Shown here piece after piece: positions 35,274-48,300 of a stretch of 64,000 bases of DNA. The notes beneath the pieces are model-generated. The model saw only the letters and a program-made list of their open reading frames with translations. It was not told where the DNA came from and searched no databases. Origin of the DNA: Annulohypoxylon bovei var. microspora (Eukaryota; Ascomycota; Sordariomycetes; Xylariales; Hypoxylaceae); assembly GCA_022836615.1 (NCBI GenBank), contig MU405265.1, forward strand, positions 179,814 to 243,813, in the 5' to 3' direction. Positions within the stretch are counted from its first letter, which is position 1; every line of letters begins with the position of its first letter. The translations under genes and the position numbers were made by a program.

Positions 35274-38200
35274 TTTGGGAGATCCGACCAGTAAGGTAGA
35301 TACTTAGAAACCTGGGGAATACCACAGCAAGGTTGAGGTCCACGAGTATATATAGGTGGGTATAGGTGTAAGTGGACTGAGACGTCTGCGTGAGAGTGCT
35401 ACAGATCCAATGTGTAATTGCGGAAACCAAAACTAGAACTCAAAGCCAAGAGGAAGAAAGGTGTATATCAAGCAATGGAAAAGGGAGTGGGAAAAATAGA
35501 TATTTGAGGAATTCGGTCGATAAAATGTGACTCTCACAACCGGGATTAATAATGCAGCTTGGGAACTGAACCGAGCTTTTTAAGGGCGTGACGATTATGT
35601 GATGCTTGCCCGTTTAGATCCGGCAACTTTATTCTGGAAACTGAGCGGTCGAAGCTAAGAAGCTAAAAGGACAGGGATGGTCTAGGGATGGTCTTTAAAT
35701 CGGCTGCGCTTTATGTCCGAAAGTGCGGGCTAGGTGGGCTGGCCAACTTGCTGACTGGGTCGATTCTGGTCGATATTGGTAGATGCAAGTTCTTTGATGG
35801 GACCCGTAACCTATTTGATATGTTACGCCCCGGTAGGAATTGCTAAGCCTTGAGTCAGGATGATGTATTCGTTCTCTGTATCTTCTCTGTAAGATTCCTA
35901 ATAAACACCAAGGTCGAGATAAGCTGTAGGTGTCGATGTCTTTGTGTGTTGTATGTCTAGTAAAGTTCCCAGCGAGGTGTTGTTTGCTACCTGGGTAGTG
36001 TTGATGCTGTGGCTGGTCTTGTTGAGATGGACAAAGGACCAAGGGCCAAGTTATTGTATTGGTGTATTGGTGTCGTTGTGATTGTGACCTCACCATTCGA
36101 GGTGTCGGTTGAACGGGACAATTGTCGTGGCGCGAGAGGTTAGAGATATTGGAAGGTCACACAAGTTAAGTTGAAGGCGAGGCGTACCTCTTTATTATAT
36201 ATCTAAGTTGAATTCCTATTCCCTCTGGTGGTGCCTAGCATTCGAAGTGCCGTTTGGGCAATGACCCTTTCTGATACCCGTCCCACTATGGACCATGGAC
36301 CCCGGGTCTTGGGCGGGTACCAAGTAACAAGTAACGGAGTGATAAGTGACTTGGGCGAAGGATTAGGCCAAGTGGGAGTGACATGAAGATACATCGGACT
36401 ACATCACGATCGGAGTCGCAAGTCGCGAAAAGTGACCGACCAAAGAAGTGGCTCAGTAAGCCCGTGCCTCGAGTTACAACCAGGACCCGTCGAACAGGGC
36501 TAGACGTTAGTAAACAAATTCGGAGTTATGCTAACGAGTTGTGCAAGTACAGCATAACCCTTGGCTGAACCCTGCAACCGGTCGAAAGCCGGACCACATG
36601 CTTCCCACATGCATTGATGTTTGCACAAACTTGCATAGGTACGTATTAGCGGGATGCGACACCAATGAACTAATGTACCTAGGTCCTACGGTATTGAATT
36701 CTCATCCTCTCCTGTCGTGCTGTCATGTATGTAATGTCCATGGATATTGATTATAATACTGCTAACTCCGAGTTCCGTCAGTGAAGCTGATTCAATTTCC
36801 TATGCAGGCAAGGGAGTGTGTACGTATTTACAAATATATTTCTACATAAGGACGAGTAAGACTATTGGGGTAGATAGTAGACGCTTGTAAGTATGTACTC
36901 TTTTGAGCCGAATATAAAAGAGGACTTCGACCTTCTATGCCATCTCGAACTAAACCCACAAATATTTTTTTCCATCAAGGTATCTGTGCCTTTTTCTTCC
37001 CTGTGAAGGCTTAAGCTGGGCTAGATCCCGAAACGAATTCGAAAGACGACGTGTATGGGTCCATAAATTCCCATCTCAAATTTCCCATGTGTCCATTCCC
37101 GCCCAGTGTTCTGTGACCTCACATGGTGCCCTAGAAAACGGGACATCCTTCGCCCGTACTAGTATACGGCACTAACTGCCTAGTATATCACCCATACTTC
37201 AATAGATGGTATTTCATGTGTCTCATGCTACTGCGGCTCTGCCAAAACACGCTAATAGCAGTTCGAAGCTGTCATTGATCTAATCTGCACCTCTCTGACC
37301 TCGGTAAGAAGCATCATGATGATGACATGAACTTGCATCCGATATCGTACCCTCAGCTTGTCAGCTGTCCCTGATTTTTTGAGGAGATATATTTCTTTTA
37401 AGTTTTGATTTTCTTTTCTTCTTGGCCAGGTCGAGACAAGAGTCTTGGCTCGCTTAAACGATCATTTGATGCAGGCAACAAGTGGTAACCTCAGAACCTG
37501 TACCTAGGTTAGATTCAATGTGGGACACCTGCGAGGCTCCCCTCTTTAGCGTGTTCCCAAAGGGTAGGTTTAGCAGATCCGGAGTAGAAAACCCTTGTAA
37601 GATTTTGATGTGTTTACTTATGCATACTGTCTTCCAAATGCTTTTTACGGGACGTTGAGCGTTGTTTGATTAGTACAAGTACCTAGCTAAACTAGCTTCA
37701 AGTTACTGAGTCCTTACTGTATCAAGGATTGGCGGCGCCTGGTGAAAGGCTTATTAACTGGATTCAGGGTACGAAACAGCAATGATCTCAGCGCCTGTTT
37801 AGTTGGGTCAAATTGGTGGTCGCACCTAATACAGTAATCATTTTAGAAAAGTACCGAGATCCACATACGAACTAAAGTCGCAGATTAAGAAACTTGAGAG
37901 CTGCAAGTGTTCCGCTTTTGGTTAATTGTCAAGAATTAAGAATTCTTATTAATGATTGAACTTCAATTAAAGAATGGAGTGGAGACTTCAAGCCACTCGG
38001 TGGCAAAGTGGCTAGCTGTGCCATTTGACCGTGGATTGAGTTTAATTCATTCTAGAAAAGGGAATGCCAGTTGAGTCTGATTGGTTGAGGATAAAAGTGG
38101 AACCAAGGGAAGATCGCCAGTGGATCCACAATCAGGTTTCCTTGTTCGGTGCCGTACTATATGAAAAAGCCGGTTCGGCTCCGATTATGTTGTGCAGTGA

Positions 38201-41200
38201 CCGAGTCGACATATTGGGATGCAATGTGTAAAGGATGGCAAGAAGAAAATGCTACAATAAAAGCCAGTTAAATATGAGTCATGTAAGAGCATACGTCTAT
38301 AATTTTTCAGCTTCGATTATACGGAAAATGCATGATTACGGGTTTCGACAGGGTAATGTTGAAGAAGCTCGATGCATAAAATTATGAAAGTACCCCCCCT
38401 GGACCCGGGAATTTGGGTAAAGGATAGAAAGGGGTGGTTGGGGGCTAAGAGATCGACAAAAACCCATAGGCCATCAAGTTATCGATCAAAATCGGTATCG
38501 AAGTTTCTAAGAAGAAGAAGAAAAAAACTAAAACTCCAAAAATGATCATGAGAACTCATGCCTTAGCGGGTCCAGTCTATCGGAGCTCCGTCGCGCTTTA
38601 ACGGGTCGACATTCGCTCTCCGAACGTCATGCCCCTTGACCGAGGAAATGCTACTGTACCACTTTTACTGGATCTAGTAAACAGGAAGAACGTCTGAGGC
38701 CCTTTCTAGACCTTCATTTCTTTCGAAATATAGCCTAGGTTGAGATTCATCCTAACCTGATCAGTCCTATTCAACCCAAAATTAACTCAATTTCGCAATG
38801 GTAGCTAATGACGACAGGGGATAAGTTCCTCATCCCTCACATCTAAAACTGAAGAAATTCGTCAGATCGGCAGACAAATACCATCCATGGGTCCTTAGAT
38901 AAAACGACAAAATAACCGTGCGCTATGATCTACCCCCTCAAACGGATCGCTGCAGCCCTGTCTAGCCCTACCTATCCCGTCAAAAGGGAACCTTTGCATC
39001 ATGTATGAAAAATATTATGTAGCGGATTATCCCGCACCGTACAAACTTTAGTGCAAGCGGGATAGCTAACTACACAATATCATTTACACATGATGCACTT
39101 ATTCTAATGCCCTTCTATCCCGTGGCACGAGGGTAGTTTCTCCTTGAAATGGCGAGGCCTTCGCATGGACTGCGTGGTAGTCAATGTGGTATTCAATGTG
39201 GTATTCAATGTGGTATTCAACATGGTATTCATTCATCCATTCATCCATTTATTCCCCGTAAGCTTCGTCCGTGTTCCTTTGCAAGAAGTAAGAGACTAAT
39301 GCGGTAGCAAGCTAGTCTAAGTGTTCAATGCCCTATACGGCAGATGAAAGATGAATCATCTTGAATCACTGGACACTACTAGTAGGTATTACCTATTCTC
39401 TTATCGATGGGTGGGTCGGGGTTTATTCTGCTAACGCCGTACAAGTAAACTAATTTGAAATGCTCGAATTTTTATGAGTGCCAGGTTAGTGCATATAACA
39501 GCATCTTTTGCAGTCTAACCTACAGGATACAGGGCATGTGTGCCGCAGCGATGGGACGTAGGCAAGCCTAGCGGTACGAATAAGTACAATACCACCAAGC
39601 CACTTACGTCCTAACCATTAAAACGGTATTAGTTATAGAGACTCAAGGTTACAGTTCGAAATCCGTCTTCTTTAGTTGAATCCCACCGCTTGTCGCGCTG
39701 AGTCCGTCCTCCGAAACCCGGTTGCAATGGCTAGGTATCATTGGTGATTTCAATGTTCATAAGCCTCAGCCCTAAAAGGTCATAACTCATCGTAGCTGTC
39801 AGCCGTTACCTACAATAGATTGTTTGATCACGGAGGGCTGTTGCCGAGCCGTTCTATACCCATCTGTTTACTTTGGTAAATACTACCTACATAGGTACCT
39901 AAATAGGTACCTAAGTAGTCTAAGCTGAAGCAAAGCATATGTGGGCATAAAGACGATGGAACCACTCCACTTCCATCGGGCAGTCGGTCGTCTCGCCTTG
40001 CCGCACATGGATCTGATTTTGAAAATTCCATACTAGATGACCATTGTTGGCAGTTAGTCATCCTTGTCAAGTTGAGTCGACTTAGGTCGTCTTGGCACTC
40101 CTGGCTACCGCCGTTGGCTTTAATCAATTTACAATTTTGCGCCGTACTCAACGGGCACGGAGAGATTTTTGTAAGAACACGGTGACTTTCGGGAAGCTAG
40201 TGTATCCCGATTATGAACTATTCTTCTCCGGCGACTACGTCCTCCCCAAAAATTTAGGCCTACCTCTTTTCCATTGTTCTCGAACAAAGCAGAACAGAAA
40301 AAATAAAAAATAAAAAAGGGTAAAAAAAATGCTTTTAGCCCTAGTCAAAATCCCACTTCTCATTTACTTAATTCACGCAACCTCGAAAATAATAAGGAAG
40401 GACAAGCCGATATTTTAGATTGTCGCGTCCCCGCCACGTGGAGATGCCGGCTCTGATCGTAACGGGTGGATGCAGAAGGAACAGGTACTTGCGATACTTG
40501 CGCTACATACAATTACTTACACACATGCTCGATTAGGTACATACATAAGGTAGATGACACTATTTCGAACGATCGGCCCTTCTCGTCGTATGCAAAACCT
40601 TAAAAAAAATCCCATCTCCTGAATGGTCGGACCTAAAGCTACGGCAAGCTGAAAATGAGTAAGGCGGCCGCAGGGCTAAGTTTTACCTAAGAGGGAAATA
40701 AGAAAAAAAAAAGAGGAAGGAAACAAAAAAAAAAAGTTTGACAGGTTCGATGGAGCCTCATCCGATAATGTGGAAATGCGTGATTTACTCATTACATCAC
40801 CGAGATTTCTCCTTCTCCCGGCCCCGTTATGGTTTGAGCCATCCCGGCAGGAGAAGGGCTCACCCAACCATCCACGCCGAGTCATTGCCGAATCGTGGCC
40901 CGGGCGACGGACGCCTCCGTGATCGCTAGCAGACTTTTCTTCCATTTAACCGCCGTCTTACCCTCGGCTCTGTGCTTCCTGATGATGGGTTCTCTTAGAC
41001 GATGTCAACCGATCGCCACCGGAGCTAGATACGGAATGAAGGAGTGTATCGAAGTTCGCTAATATCCGCCTCATCATGCTCCAACATAAATAGGGGATCA
41101 CCCCTGAACGATATCCCCTAGAGCTATATTTTCGAGGCCATTTAAGCTGTCTTTTCGGCGAGTTCCCTTCTCTTGTGATGCTCCCATCGTACCATCATGG

Positions 41201-42437
41201 CCTCGGATACGGTGTATCAGTCGTGGAGAAAGACGCGTAGACAGTTGAGGTCAACACGTGAAACTGTCTGCACCATCAATATTACTTTGTTATCTCTGGG
41301 TATTTTACACCTTCCCTCTTTTTGGCTCATCGTATCATCTTTCTCAGTCGTTAACACGAGTATTCGAAAGCATCTTAGTGGCTTCGTGGTTGCCGAGGTA
41401 AGTCTGAAGCCTCGTCACGTAGGCCCCCTTTTTTTTTCTTTTTTTGTAACAGCTCGGTAGTAGTCCATGTGGACGACCCCTTACCCCTATCTACACAGCA
41501 ATCTACCCGCGAGGTGCCAGCAGCCAATCGGAATCCAACCTTGCACTTCCTGATAGCCACACGTCCTATAGAACAGCATGGGAAAACTAGTCCGTAGCAC
41601 GACGTGCAACATCCAAATATTATCCCGCGCAATTTCTCCAGCCCGGACGGCGCGTCTAAGCAACCTATTCTGCATGACACCGCATCCCCCAGCTCTACGC
41701 CGAATCTAGACTCCCTTACCTGCGCTACGGCAAGGAAAGCGGTAGTAGTAGGTCTATAGAACTACTAACTGCCTAACCGTACAGCCAACCTATAAATCCA
41801 CAACTAACGTACCTAAAAGAAAAGTCGCTAATCCCCAAATCGACTATAACCCACACGATACCCCACATCTGCGCCAACTAAGAAAACACCAATGCTTATA
41901 AATTCGCAGTTAGGGTTGCTTACAACTGCGCCGTGGCACGATGAGTAATGCCGCATAGTCTGAGCCTTGGGACGCATGCGTGATTACCGACAAGCCGCGC
42001 ATGATTCGTCCGTCTTCCGCCGAGAGTTTCACGGGAGCTCGTCCGAGACGGGAACACCACAGATTCCACGAGTGAATTTTATATCTTGGCGGCCAAATTG
42101 GCCTCGTTGGGAAACTATTGATAAGATGCATAAGACCTTGATTCCCCACCCGATCTTAGGTATACTAAAAAATGATATTATTACTTCCTTTCCTCCTTCT
42201 ATACGCTACCTATACGGCAAGTTTCTAGTGCAATACAATCTAAGCCCTCGAGTCCCACTCGCGTGCGCTCTCCTCGCTCCCCTTAAAAAAAATCTAGGTA
42301 AGTGACAAATGACAAATAAACAGACAGAAAATGTAGCCAACCCAGTGAAATTCTACGTTTAAGCAAATACCCGTGCCATCACCAAGTCTAGATAGTCTCA
42401 CACATATCCCACACGTCACAGACAAGGGCCCAGCTTA
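35274..42437. other. Gene-free stretch of 7.2 kb upstream of the short transcription factor
   Basis: No frame here has family resemblance or a convincing splice extension. The stretch lies 5' of the transcription factor ending at 34,071, so it may contain long regulatory DNA or a leader transcript. A TACCTAGGTT near-palindrome occurs at 37,501-37,510 and TACCTAGGTC near 36,677. Poly(A)-rich short runs are common around 40,280-40,740. I see no transposon termini. Confidence 0.5.
39181..39228. repeat. Tandem 12-mer TCAATGTGGTAT, four copies
   Basis: Three perfect copies of TCAATGTGGTAT and a fourth with two changes. TTCATCCA units follow immediately. Confidence 0.9.
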
Positions 42438-44360
42438 TCACAGCTTCGCCTTCTTCTCCTTGCTGTCATCCTTTAGCCTCACGACGCCCTATACATCACG
42501 CGTGACATGGTTAGCTCAACTTCCTCCGCCTTCAAAGCTAGGGGAGAAAAGGGGGAAAGACAAACCTCCTGAAAAGCCGTAGCAAGCAGCACGCCCTCGC
42601 GGCTCCACACGCGCTGCATAACCACGCCCCTGCCGTCCCCGGACCACGGGCTCTCCATCTCGGTGAACATCCACTCGTCGGCCTTGACCATCTTGGGGTT
42701 GTGGAAGTAGATGGAGTGGTCGAGCGAGACCATCATGCCGAGGCGGGGGCGGGCGCGGTACTCCTCGAGGGGCCCGTAGCCGCCCTCCCACTGGTTGAGG
42801 CGCTCGAGGTGCTCGCGCGAGTCCGGGTCGAGCTCGTCGAGCTCGTCGGGCCGCACCGCGTACCGCCACAGCCGGTGGATGCGCGGCACCGTGCCGATGA
42901 AGAAGGAGTCCGAGATGTACGCCAGCGCGCTGAGGTGCGCGCGGTGCCCGCCCTCCTCGCTGATCTTGCCGCGCGCGCGCACCCACTGCCACACGCGCTT
43001 GTCGTGCGCCGGCCGGTCCGCGTCGGCGGGCGCGCACCGGAAGCTCTGGAACGGGTCGTCGCGCCGCGCCCCCGCGCCCCGCGTCAGGAACCCCGGGTCC
43101 TGGTAGTCGTCTGGCGGGGGGTTGGCCAGCGCGGCCGGCGGCATGGGGGTGGAGTGCGTGACGGTGACGGCGCCGCCGCTGCGCTCGCGCATGAAGCTGC
43201 AGGTCACGGTAAAAATGGCATGGCCGCGCTGCCGCGCCTGCACCGTGCGCGTGCAGTACGACCGGCCCTCGCGCACCCGCTCTACATAGTACACGATTGG
43301 GATGCTGGAGTCGCCCGCCAGCACGAAGAAGCAGTGGTACGAGTGTACGACGAAGTCGGCCGGGACGGTGCGTTGGGCCGCCTGTGGTGTTGGTTGGGGG
43401 GTCAGCTTATGGTCTCACATATTTGATGTTTAGGGTGTATATTAGTAGGTATGTAAGCGTATTTGGTGCGTGTATTTGCGAAATATGGTCACGGTTAGAA
43501 CTTCCCGTCTTTTCCCGTCTTTGCATATGCGAGTAAGACAGGCTGTAAGGGAAGTGAGGCTGTGGGGGTTACGGGGAAAGATCAGAGCAGCGTAACAAGA
43601 TGGTGGACAATGGAGGACAGGGCGAGAAACGCAGGTTATGCTCCGAGTCTCGACACGAGAGCCCGATCCGAAGCCGAATGTCATCGTCGGCCAAGCCGAC
43701 CCTCCGCCCGAATCTCCGCTCGGCGTGACGGACGGACAATCGCCCTGAACCAACTAGAAAGGAACGGACAAACAATGCTAACGGCGTGCAGATAGCGCAT
43801 GTAACCGTTGTACTAAGGGACCTGAAACAGTGGCCACGTAAAAAATAGAGATTGAAAAAAAAGAAAAAAAAAAGCAGGCAAGGGGGAACCAAGTAAGGCA
43901 GGGAGCCAAGTATAGGTAATGAAGGAGTGAGATGAAATAATCACACATACCGCCAACGTCTGCGCGATAACAGCGCCCCCGTAGATCCCTCTCGCACCCG
44001 GCGGGTGCCAGAGCTCGCGTGTGTTGGTAAAGATGTCCTATGTACGAGCAAAAAAGCGCAGGAGTTAGCGGCGTTATCCAACCATCAGCACCTCTTCCGT
44101 TGGCAGCACCAATATCATTTCCCTCGTCATTTGTATGTGCATAAGCTGGTAGGGCTGATCCCTAACAGCTTAGGAGTACATGTAGGACGGGAGGATTTGG
44201 TGCGTTATGGGTAGGTAACGTAGGTCAGTTGGGTATGACAAATAGAAAATCTTACAGGTCCGATGATACTCAGGTCCGTCAGCTCGAGCGCGTTCTCGAT
44301 TGGCGCTTTGGACGAGTCGACCGGAGGCGGTCTGACCAGCGTTGGTCTATGTTCGCCCAT
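42438..44360 (-). CDS. TES1: Peroxisomal acyl-CoA thioesterase II (TesB/ACOT8 family)
   Basis: This enzyme hydrolyses fatty acyl-CoA to free acid and CoA, probably in peroxisomes alongside beta-oxidation. Four exons (44,360-44,256, 44,037-43,951, 43,381-42,566, 42,488-42,438) join at phase-0 introns to 352 residues. The N-terminal hotdog domain shows LWHPPGARGIYGGAVIAQ (exon 2) and VHSYHCFFVLAGD (exon 3). The C-terminal hotdog contains SLDHSIYFHNP with D285, which aligns with the catalytic Asp of TesB, and FQEGVVRL with Q335, its conserved Gln partner. The ESPW segment between them matches the ACOT8 type. The tiny last exon encodes GVVRLKDDSKEKKAKL. It ends in AKL, a type 1 peroxisomal targeting signal, which supports both the final splice and the location. 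Coding GC is high. The ATG at 44,360 is the best start seen. Confidence 0.92.
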
Positions 44361-45363
44361 CCTGCCTGTACTCTCTGTGGTCGTTGGGGATGTGATCTGG
44401 TTCTCACTCTTGATTTCCAGTCTTTTCCCTGTCTCTCCTAGACTCCTCCGAATGTCCTAATTCCTATTAAACGGGATTCGCTAATTCGAATCCCTGACTT
44501 CGGTGGACTTTGAAGTAGGTAGCACAAAAGAAGCTTGTGATATCTACGCGAATAGTTTAGTTCTCGCGCGGATCGTCCGATGAGGGTGGGTAAGTATGAT
44601 GAAAGCGATGAAAGCGATGAAAGCAAGTCCGGACTGTCAGGTATCCCTCTTCCTCCAAGTAATCGATCATAGACTTCTAAGGCATAGTCCCAGTCTTATC
44701 TGCCTCTCCGGTAATAGATCCAGCTCACTCTAACAAATGCCTAAAAACCCGTTGCCGTCGGGTTTGAAACGCGATCAAGTTTAATTGGTTAGATGAACCA
44801 ATGTTCTGGATGATGAATCGATGTTTTGAAATTTTACCGAGGCTCGGTCCCAGAGAGGTAAAGTGGGATTAGTGAATTCGACCTAAGTGGGACCGCAGCC
44901 GCAGCCGACGCCAAGATCGCAATTGCCGGCCGATCAAGTGCTTTCAGGGGCTAATTGAAGGCACATTATGAGCCTCTTCTCGTACGAGAATGCGATAAAG
45001 GAATCAGGTAGCTATAATTAGGTATTGGATATAAGAGTCTAATTAGTGTTTTACTGCTTCTATCTAGGTAATCTTCATCTTTATCTTTGCATGTGATTAT
45101 TTCAAGTATTGTATGTACCTAGGTCCTACCAAGGTGGGCAGGGTGGGTTAGGTATGCCCTGGATTGAACACAAGGGGTAATTATTCAATAGACTAAACGA
45201 ATAATCACACATGTGCTATATGCAGCGAAAGCGATTAAGACATGATGAAGTCACTAGTGCTGTGGTTCATACATACTCGTTTTACAGCTGTGTATACAGG
45301 TTTTTGCTTCCTCTATACGATGTACAGTCACTACTAATCATCCGAGCCTCGTCAACCCTACGC
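44361..45363. other. Intergenic between the thioesterase and the oxysterol-binding protein gene
   Basis: This stretch holds the thioesterase promoter and the 3' UTR of the gene on its right. A 9-mer tandem repeat lies at 44,598-44,624. The open frame entering at 45,211 is the antisense shadow of the neighbouring gene. Confidence 0.6.
44598..44624. repeat. Tandem 9-mer GATGAAAGC, three perfect copies
   Basis: Three exact head-to-tail copies, about 240 bp upstream of the thioesterase start codon. Confidence 0.9.
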
Positions 45364-48300
45364 CTACTCCTCAGAAGTATAGATCGGTTCCAGGCCGTCC
45401 CACGCGTGAGGGTCTCCTTTGCCAAACTTTTCCCGTTGTACCCAGTACTTGCCAGTGAACTTCCAGTGCTCTACTCCGCTAATTTCACATGTCGTCTTCT
45501 CGAACCACGCAGGGGTGAAATCGTCGCCCGTCTGCTGCCTCACTTTTCGCCTAGCTCGTTGGGCTTCTTCGAGTCGGTTCTTCTCGGACGCTGCAAAGTC
45601 GTACTCGCCATCTTCCATAGCCCTTTGATCCGGCCGATATCTGGAATCCGTAGGAGCAATCCATTTCTCAAGATTCTCATCTACGTGGTTGAAGGTGAGT
45701 ACGAATGGCGTAAGGTTGAAAGGGATACCCTCGGGCCGAACGTTGGCTTCCCATACCATGAAAGCTCTGCTGGGGTCGCTTATGCTTCCTCGAGTGTCCT
45801 TCGGCTCCTCCACTGCGGCCTCAAAGCCGGGAGTAAGCCGAGCGTATATCTTCGAATTCCATCGACCGCCTAAGCTCATGCGCGGTCGGCCATCAGCGTC
45901 GAGAATCTTCCCAGAGAGCTGATAAGCACTCGAAGCTTTCCAACCTCGCTGCTTGAAATCCAGTAGACACGTCTCTCCAGTAGTCCAATTCTTTATCTCC
46001 ACGGGCCCATAGTTATCTACGACGGGGTTGCCTGTAATGATGCCGACCACCTGCGACTTGGGCTTCTTCCATGTGAAGAAGTCTTCTTTGCCCCCGGCGG
46101 TAGGACGCAATCTCAAGAACCAGGTACCAAGGTGATAGATATCGAACGATTTGCCCAAGAATCTAGAGTCGACCTTGGCTTCACCCCAGTAGGTCCACCT
46201 AGCGGATTCTGCGAACGCTGCTCCGATAGGGGGGTGGTGGCTGACTTGCTCGATGAAGAAACGATAACCCCTGTCCGGTCTCGCGTACTCGAAAGTCTCG
46301 CCCAGGAGAGGGTTAAAGGGTTTGGCGACACGACCGATGGTTGAAGCGAATTCGCTCGACGCGAACGCGGCGACGTATAGCATACGCTCGATTGAGTCGG
46401 ATCGGTCAGCTGCCATGTCTAGCAGGTCTGCGTATTCCATGTCTTCGCCGGTTCGATATAATAGAGACGTCGGCTCGTTGAAAGATACGGGAAGCGTCAT
46501 CTTCGTCATATCTTTACCAATCATCGATTTCAGGATACCCTAGAACACGTGTCAGTAACTGTCCTAGTTATAGAGCATACATCGACTTACCCAAAGACCG
46601 ATTCTCGGTCGGTTGTCTTCATCCAACTTCAGTCTTGTCCTGAAGCCATTCTCGTAGCCGTGGAAGGCGCTACTGACATCGACACCTGATATCACGACAT
46701 CTTGCTCTGCATCGGCGGACGGCACAACATCGGATGGCGGCATCGGCTCCACATCAACTTCTCCTGCGTCAACCGCATCAAAGAATTCCTCTTGTTCAGA
46801 AGCGGAGTCGTCGGAGATTTCGAGTGCGTGAGAGCGCGCGGTTGATCTGCGGCCGATGCTCTTCATCGACGGCGAGTGCAATATCCCGGCAACTTCATCT
46901 TCGTGAGCGCTGGGCGTCGCAGGATGGACACTATCACTACTGATCGGCCGACCTTCGCTAGCACTTCCCATGACTTCGCGGAGAGCTCGTTTAGCCATCT
47001 TGCGTTTTAATTCGGCCTCGCTAACTCTTGCTTCGAGAACCTCCTGTTCGGCTGCCACCTTAGCCATGCTCTCTTCCCACATTCGTCGCATCTCGATTTC
47101 TTGCTCTAGGCGGTACTGCCAGTGCGCGTCGCGGTCCTTCGATATCCTGAGTAGGTCTCCCATAAGTCCCTTCAGACTTCGAATCGCAGCATCGTATGTT
47201 GATAACGCTTGAGCCGCCCTCGGATCCACAAGTGACATAGACGGGTTCCGATGAGCTTCTGCCTGCAATGCTGAACTCACCGACGCCAACGTGTCGAGCT
47301 GAAGTCTTGCCGACTGCGCTGTGATGTTAAAAGCGTCCTTAGTCGCTGTTGGAGCTTCACCGCGGCTCGAATGATCCATGTATTCATTGTCGTCATCATC
47401 GTCGTCCACTTCGCCGGCGATTGTTGGAGCTCTGTTGCTCTGGCCTTTCGCTTCAGCACCACTAGTATCGACGAACTCGTCATCTCCGCTACCCGCAGTA
47501 CTAGTACGGGATAATCCTACGTGAGGGTTAGGTGCCTTCACTGAAGGATAGCGAGACAACTGAGCACTACTCCTTCGTTCGCTTGCAACTTCGCTGTGAG
47601 AATCGTTTATGGAAGGCTCTGCCGGTTTAATGAGGCTATCTCGGGCCTGTCGTAGCATCTCAGCACTCTGTGCCTTCTGCTTTTCGTCTTGTTTCGCTTG
47701 GTCTTTCATCCACTGGATCGCATTGTTTAAAGCCCAAAACCATCGCTTGGCCTCAACTTCGTGATTGGCTTTTAGAGTATACTTGACTGACGATTTTCCG
47801 ATAATTTCAAATTTCGTCTTTTCTTCCGGACTCATGTATAGTCTGGCGATGCGCATGCTGATAGCACCCCTGCAAGCGTTTTCCGCATCGTCCTGGTGCT
47901 TGTAATAGCTCAGAACGCCGTTCTCGAGGACGAACCAACGAAGCTGGTAACCTTTGCGGTAATTTGTCCACTTTTTAAGGTAACCCTTCATCTGGGGTTC
48001 GCGAGCGGCTAACGGATCTCCCGTGACAGCCGACGAGACTCCAGCTTGTGAAGTCGCGTGCCCAAGTACGGCTTTCTCCTGGATGCCTCGTTGGGCAGCT
48101 ACCGCGGCAGGTGATCGCTTAAGCATGGCCTTTGTAATATCGTCGTTGGTAACCTGCTGAGGAAGCTTGCCCTTGCGATCTCGTTGAAATGGGTCAGCGC
48201 CGTGAAGGAGAAGAGCTTGAATCAACTTTGTATCCTTCTTGCGAGCTGCCTCGTGCAATAGTGATCCTCCTGCTTGAACCGTTATCGGATCACAGGGCAA

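Noticed and set aside
42701..43426. 241-codon plus-strand frame
   Set aside because: Antisense shadow of the GC-rich thioesterase gene.
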